Part shown: positions 63,601-64,000 of the stretch, in pieces
Layout: the number at the start of each line of letters is the position of its first letter
How positions within the stretch are numbered: position 1 is the first letter of the stretch
DNA from: G965220825 sp965220825
Lineage (GTDB): Bacteria; Pseudomonadota; Alphaproteobacteria; UBA828
Reading direction: 5' to 3'
Assembly: GCA_965220825.1 (NCBI GenBank)
Contig: OZ244839.1
Coordinates: 248,001 to 312,000 of the forward strand
DNA: 64,000 nt
Made by a program: the position numbers and the translations under genes
The notes under the pieces: model-generated
The model's database searches: none
What the model saw: the letters and a program-made list of their open reading frames with translations, nothing else
Told to the model about the DNA's origin: nothing

Positions 63601-64000
63601 ACGCCTCAGACGGTGACGGTGTCGGGTCTGGACGACGACATCGACAATGCGTCTGATCTGACGGCGACAGTGACGAACACGCCGTCCGGCGGTGGCTATG
63701 GTGACGACGATGCTGCGAGCCTGTCGGTTACCGTCACGAACGACGACGTGAAGGGCGTGACGCTTTCGTCCGGCACGCTGACGGTGGGTGAGGGGGAGAG
63801 GGGAACCTACACGGTTGTCCTGGACAGCGAGCCGACGGGGCCGGTAACGGTGGCGGTGTCGTCGGGCAACGGGAACGCGACGGTGAGCCCGGCGAGCCTG
63901 ACCTTCACGACGAGAAACTGGGCCAGGGCGCAGACGGTGACAGTGACGGGGGCCGATGACGCCATCGACAATGTGTCGGATCTCACGGCGACTGTGACGA
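48664..64000 (+). CDS. Giant exported Calx-beta-like repeat protein (3' truncated by window)
   Basis: One frame runs from GTG 48664 to the window edge: 15,337 nt, over 5,100 residues, with the end outside. GTG 48664 is favoured by agggggat at 48649-48656. Residues 1-70 are a basic Ser/Arg-rich extension. A hydrophobic segment (PILMAAALLASLAFGAGA) with cleavage after VEA (about residue 95) follows, so the protein is exported with a long signal region. Tandem units then follow of about 115 residues with GLTLSPATLTVAEGGSGTYT, VDTDPATTGDQSTLTF, NWSTPQTVTVTG, DAIDNPSDLTATVTNTPSGG and a closing SVTVTDDD. The acidic turn residues and VTDDD ends resemble Calx-beta domains and may bind calcium. Role is probably adhesin or matrix protein. 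Secretion genes are not in view. Confidence 0.88.
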   Translation, partial: MTIDHRPEGRGMLRALRGDRKPSVLNALPRSRSDTGPSAGSSGSLPSGRSRTTTFDRARGRARRTNLLHWALRRPILMAAALLASLAFGAGAVEAQSPGLTLSPTALTVGEGESGTYTVVLDSQPTGTVRVTVFSGHGSATADTDPSKAGVQSRLTFTTTNWSTPQMVTVTGVDNDVDDLTNLTATVLHWPSGGGYGSGQNANLSVTLIDDDVKGLTLSPATLTVAEGGTGTYTVVLDSQPYQPVTVTVTSSNGNATVDTDPATTGDQSTLTFTAGNWDTAQTVAVTGLDDAIVNASDLTATVTNTPSGSDYGSGEAASVSVTVTDDDAKGLTLSSSTLTVAEGGTGTYTVALDSVPTGPVTVAVTSSNGNATVDTDPATAGDQSTLTFTTGNWSTPQTVTVTGIDDDIDNPSDLTAVVTNTPSGGGLDGGAAASLSVTVTDDDVKGLTLSSSTLTVDEGGIGTYTVVLDSEPTGSVTVTVASSGNATVDTDPATTGDQSTLTFTSANWSTPQTVTVTAANDAIDNPSDLTATVTNTPSGGGYGDDETASVSVTVTNDDMTGLTLSPATLTVAEGGSGTYRVALDSEPTGSVTVTVASSGNATVDTDPATTGDQSTLTFTSANWSTPQTVTVTGANDAIDNPSDLTATVTNTPSGGGYGSGEAASLSVTVTNDDAKGLTLAPSTLTVAEGGTGTYTVVLDSEPTGSLTVAVASNGNAAVDTDPATTGDQSTLTFTTANWSTPQTVTVTGADDVIDNPSDLTATVTNTPSGGGYGDDEAASVSVTVTDDDVKGLTLSSSTLTVAEGGTGTYTVVLDSEPTGSVTVTVASSGNATVDTDLVTTGDQSTLTFTTANWSTPQTVTVAGANDAIDNPSDLTAVVTNTPSGGGYGSGEAASVSVTVTDDDVKGLTLSPATLTVAEGGSGTYTVVLNTEPTGSVAVTVASSGNATVDTDLVTTGDQSKLTFTTANWSTPQTVTVTGANDAIDNPSDLTATLTNTPAGGGYGSGEAASLSVTMADDDVKGLTLSPAELTVGEGGTGTYTVALDSEPTGSVTVTVASSGNATVDTDPATTGDQSTLTFTTANWSTAQTVTVSGANDAIDNPSDLTATVTNTPSGGGYGSGEAVSLSVTVTDDDVKGLTFSPATLTIGEGESATYTVVLDSEPTESVTVTVVPIGTVTVDTDPATTGDQSTLTFTTANWSTPQTITVLGLDDDIDNPFDLTSIVMHRPSGGGYGADEAASVAVTVTDDDGKGLTLSPATLTVTEGGSGTYTVVLESVPTGPVTVTVVSSNANATADTDPATAGDQSTLTFTTANWSTPQTVTVSGANDAIDNPSDLTATVTNTPSGGGYGSGEAASVSVTVTDDDVKGVTLSPSTLTVAEGGTGTYTVVLDSEPTGPVTVAVASNGNAAVDTDPATTGDQSTLTFTTANWSTPQTVTVTGADDAIDNPSDLTAVVTNTPSGGGYGSGEAASLSVTVTDDDVKGLTLSSSTLTVAEGGTGIYTVALESEPTGEVTVTVASSGNATVDTDLATTGNQSTLTFTTANWSTPQTVTVTGADDAIDNPSDLAATVTNTPAGGGYGSGEAASLSVTMTDDDVKGLTLLPAELTVGEGESGTYTVVLDSEPTGEVTVTIASSSGNATVDTDTATTGAQSTLTFTAANWSAPQTVTVTGANDAIDNVSDLTATVTNTPSGGGYGSGEAADLSVTVTDDDAKGLTLSPSTLAVAEGGTGTYTVVLDSEPTGPVTVTVASSNDNATVDTDPAKTGSQSTLTFTTANWSTPQTVVVTGANDAIDNPSDLTATVTNTPSGGGYGSGEAADLSVTVTDDDVKGLTFSPLGLVMGEGESGTYTVVLDSEPTGTVTVTVAPTGDATVDTDPETTGDQSTLTFTTENWSTPQTVTVSTSDNDIDDPMHRTVMVTNTPSGGGYGGDDAAHLYVTLVDNDMKGLTLSPATLTVDEGGTGTYTVVLNSEPTETVTVTVTVTVVLGSENVTVDTDPATMGDQSTLTFTTGNWDTAQTVTVSGLDDVIDNPSNLTSKITNMPSGGGYGSFEVKNLYVTVRDNDVKGLTLSSATLTVDEGGSGTYTVVLNTEPTGPVKVTVTSSNPNATVDTDLETTGDQSTLTFTTGDWSTPQMVTVTGINDDIDNPSDLTTTVLNRPSGGGYTRSQSARVSVTVTDDDVKGLALSAATLTVGEGDSGTYTVVLDSEPTGEVTVTVSSSNGNAVVDTDLATTGDQSTLTFTSANWSTPQTVTVTGADDAIDNSSDLTATITNTPSGGGYGDDEAVSVSVAVTDDDGRGLTLSAATLTVTEGGTGTYTVALDSEPTGEVTVAVASSNGNTTVDTDPDTTGSQSMLTFTTANWSTPQTVAVTGVNDAIDNPSDLTATITNTPSGGGYGGGEAASLSVTVTDDDAKGVTLSSATLTVAEGGIGTYTVVLDSEPTGPVTVTVASSNANATVDADPNTTGSQSTLTFTTGNWSTAQTVAVSGLDDAIDNASDLTATITNTPSGGGYGDDEAASVSVTVTDDDAKGLTLSPATLTVSEGESGTYTVILDSEPTGPVTVTVASGNGNATVDTDPATTGTQSTLTFTSANWSTAQTVTVLGVDDAIDNASDLTAVVTNTPSGGGYGSGDAASLSVTVTNDDVKGVTLSPAMLTVDEGRSGTYTVVLDSEPTGEVIVAVASGNGNATVSPTSLTFTTGNWDKAQTVTVTGANDAIDNPSDLTATITNTPSGGGYGDDEAASVSVAVTDDDVKGLTLSPAALTVAEGGIGTYTVVLDSEPTGPVTVTVASSNANATVDADPNTTGSQSTLTFTTGNWSTAQTVAVSGLDDAIDNASDLTATITNTPSGGGYGDDEAASVSVTVTDDDAKGLTLSPATLTVSEGESGTYTVILDSEPTGPVTVTVASGNENATVDTDPATTGTQSTLTFTSANWSTAQTVTVLGLDDAIDNASDLTATITNTPSGGGYGDDETASVSVTVTDDDAKGVTLSSATLTVSEGESGTYTVVLDSEPTGPVTVTVASSNANTTVDTDPDTTGSQSTLTFTTGNWDKVQTVTVAGANDAIDNPSDLTATITNTPSGGGYGDDEAESVSVTVTDDDVKGLTLSPAALTVAEGETGVYTVVLDSEPTGEVTVTVSSSNGNATVDTDPETTGSQSTLTFTTGNWSTPRTVTVSGLDDAIDNPSDLTATVWNSPFGGGYDRDETASVSVTVTDDDVKGVTLSRATLTVAEGGSGIYTVVLDSEPTRSVTVTVASSANATVDTDPDTTGDQSTLTFTTENWSTPQTVAVTGADDAIDNASNLTATVTNTPSGGGYGDGETASVSVTVTNDDGKGLTLSPATLTVTEGGSGTYTVVLNSEPTGEVTVAVSSSNGNATVSPTSLTFTTGNWGRPQTITVTGANDAIDNPSDLTATVTNTPSGGGYGDDEAASVSVTVTDNDAKGLTLSPATLTVAEGGSGTYTVALNSEPTSSVTVTVSSSNGNATVDTDPDTTGDQSTLTFTTENWSTAQTVTVSSLDDDIDNASDLTATITNTPSGGGYGDDEGASLPVTVRNDDVKGVTLSTTRLTVGEGGSGTYTVALDSEPTGSVTMTVASGNGNATVSPTSLTFTTGNWSAPQTVTVTGLDDAIDNPSDLTATVTNTPSGGGYGNEEAASVSVTVTDDDVKGLTLSPATLTVAEGGSGTYTVVLDSEPTGSVTVTVTSSNGNATVDTDPETTGSQSTLTFTTGNWSTPQTVTVSGLDDAIDNPSDLTTTVWNRPSGGGYGRDQNANLSVTVTDDDVKGMTLSSNTLTVAEGGSGTYTVALDSEPTRSVTVTVESSANATVDTDPATTGDQSTLTFTTGNWSTPQTVTVTGANDAIDNASNLTAVVTNTPSGGGYGGDEAVSVSVTVTNDDGKGLTLSPAALTVTEGRSGTYTVVLNSEPTGEVTVAVSSSNGNATVDTDPTTMGDQSTLTFTIANWSTAQTVTVSGADDAIDNPSDLTATVTNTPSGGGYGDDEAASVSVTVTDNDAKGLTLSAATLTMVEGGTGTYTVILNSEPTGSVTVTVASSNGNATVDTDPDTTGSQSTLTFTTGNWSTAQTVTVTGADDAIDNASDLTATITNSPSGGGYGNEEAASLSLTVRNDDVKGLTLLPTRLTVGEGESGTYTVVLDSEPTGSVTVTVAVTSGNGNATVNPTSLTFTTENWSTAQTVTVTGANDAIDNPFDLAATVTNTPSGGGYGDDEAASVSVTVTDDDVKGLTLSAATLTVGEGGSGTYTVVLDSEPTGSVTVTVTSSNGNATVDTDPETTGDQSTLTFTTENWDTAQTVTVTGLDDAIDSASDLTATVWNRPFGGGYDRNQDASLSVTVTDDDVKGMTLSSTTLTVGEGGSGTYTVALDSEPTGLVTVTVASSANATVDTDPDRTGDQSTLTFTSENWSTPQTVTVTGADDAIDNASNLTATVTNTPSGGGYGDDEAASVSVTVTNDDGKGLTLSPATLTVGEGERGSYTVVLDSEPTGPVTVAVSSGNENATVSPTSLTFTTGNWARPQTITVTGANDAIDNPSDLTAVVTNTPSGGGYGGDEAASVSVTVADDDAKGLTLSPSALTVAEGGSGTYTVALDSEPTGSVTVAVSSSNGNATVDTDPATTGSQSTLTFTTENWSTAQTVTVSGLDDDIDNASDLTAVVTNTPSGGGYGNEEAASLPVTVTNDDVKGVTLSTTALTVAEGGSGTYTVVLDSEPTGSVTVAVASGNGNATVSPTSLTFTTGNWDKAQTVTVSGANDAIDNPSDLTATVTNTPSDGGYGDDEAQSVSVTVTDDDVKGMTLSAGTLTVDEGGSGTYTVVLDSEPTASVTVTVTSSNGNATVDTDPDMTGDQSTLTFTTGNWSTPQTVTVSGLNDAIDNPSDLTATVWNRPFGGGYDRNQDTSLSVTVTDDDVKGMTLSSTTLTVGEGGSGTYTVALDSEPTRSVTVTVSSSANATVDTDPATTGDQSTLTFTAGNWSTPQTVTVSGLDDDIDNASDLTATVTNTPSGGGYGDDDAASLSVTVTNDDVKGVTLSSGTLTVGEGERGTYTVVLDSEPTGPVTVAVSSGNGNATVSPASLTFTTRNWARAQTVTVTGADDAIDNVSDLTATVT
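55922..57482 (+). repeat. Nearly identical internal duplication, 1,020-nt offset
   Basis: Positions 55922-56462 and 56942-57482 match with only one difference that I can find (g to a near 56366/57386). The offset equals three repeat units (348+348+324). Flanking units are clearly more divergent, so this reflects a recent unequal crossover or gene conversion. Confidence 0.9.
57967..64000 (+). repeat. Five-unit higher-order repeat in the array
   Basis: Units beginning at 57967, 59656, 61375 and 63064 share the variant tggaacag(g/c)ccg (Trp-Asn-Arg/Ser-Pro) where other units read aacacgccg, and they are exactly five units apart (periods 1689, 1719 and 1689 nt). Other markers recur with the same phase, such as the gacgataacggtgaccggggcc stretch at about 58838 and about 62246 (3,408 nt, two periods). 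Confidence 0.8.

Larger units (their letters stand above)
48961..64000 (+). repeat. Tandem array of 43 complete plus one partial coding repeats
   Basis: Unit starts, taken at the Leu/Met/Val codon of GLTLS, run from 48961, 49309, 49657, 50005, 50350 onward to 63412 and 63757. Unit length is usually 345 or 348 nt, with one of 360 (54499), one of 330 (61045) and five of 324 (starting 56599, 58660, 59332, 62068 and 62740). Short units read ATVSPTSLTF in place of ATVDTDPATTGDQSTLTF. All length changes are multiples of three. Confidence 0.95.

Noticed and set aside
48961..64000. Regular repetition resembling a CRISPR or satellite array
   Set aside because: Units of about 345 nt are contiguous, keep one reading frame and have no unique spacers, so this is a coding repeat.

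Overview
This is a GC-rich window (GC third positions throughout, alphaproteobacterial gene content) from what is most likely a free-living, heterotrophic alphaproteobacterium. Pointers are the HIG1-type two-TM protein, the UrtABCDE-type ABC cassette, PPK2, the PduO-type cobalamin adenosyltransferase, CaiB/BaiF CoA-transferase, DUF3179 and the beta-ketoadipate genes. No rRNA, plasmid or phage backbone is visible, so it looks chromosomal. Genus-level placement is not possible from the sequence alone.

Layout. 0.2-8.2 kb: unlinked metabolic genes (YbdK-type ligase, amidohydrolase, secreted sphingomyelinase-like phosphodiesterase, HisN phosphatase, esterase, CoA-transferase). They are interrupted at 4.2-5.4 kb by a lower-GC insert carrying a small DUF5678-like gene and a frameshifted retropepsin-like protease, flanked by two copies of a 57-nt direct repeat. 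8.4-12.1 kb: HNH nuclease, a DAO/cupin/RidA amine-oxidation set, tRNA-Arg(CCG) and an AlkA-like glycosylase. 12.2-22.4 kb: a long minus-strand run that reads as one amide-uptake and hydrolysis operon. In transcription order it holds a Tat-exported binding protein, two permeases, two ATPases, a probable small and a clear large dimethylformamidase-type subunit, a Rieske-oxygenase-like protein that has lost its metal ligands, a 101-aa unknown and a Sel1-repeat protein. 22.5-27.4 kb: TPR/2OG oxygenase, HIG1-type protein, cobalamin adenosyltransferase, an unknown, and an ammonium transporter with a small one-TM partner. Ammonium is a predicted end product of amide hydrolysis, so the two loci are metabolically related.

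27.4-38.6 kb: a PLP gamma-family lyase coupled to an AceE-like E1 enzyme (mdeAB-like arrangement), methyltransferase, VOC protein, HDAC-family deacetylase, xseB-ispA, a pcaI/pcaJ/pcaF-like set and PPK2. 38.8-48.1 kb: class III aminotransferase, FKBP isomerase, DUF3179 protein, an intact Rieske oxygenase, a MalEFG-like ABC importer without an ATPase gene, an SDR and a MaoC hydratase.

48.1-64.0 kb: a strongly AT-rich intergenic region leads into one enormous plus-strand reading frame, in frame from 48664 to the window edge (more than 5,100 codons). It encodes an exported protein made of 43 complete Calx-beta-like repeats plus one partial. Its 3' part shows a five-unit higher-order repeat, and the array also contains a nearly identical 1,020-nt-offset internal duplication. 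Apparent minus-strand genes across this region are antisense shadows of the repeats.

Most notable: the amide operon with its degenerate Rieske-like member, the giant hierarchical repeat protein behind an AT-rich leader, the repeat-flanked insert with its frameshift, a two-copy long extragenic palindrome, and the amt-linked small membrane protein.
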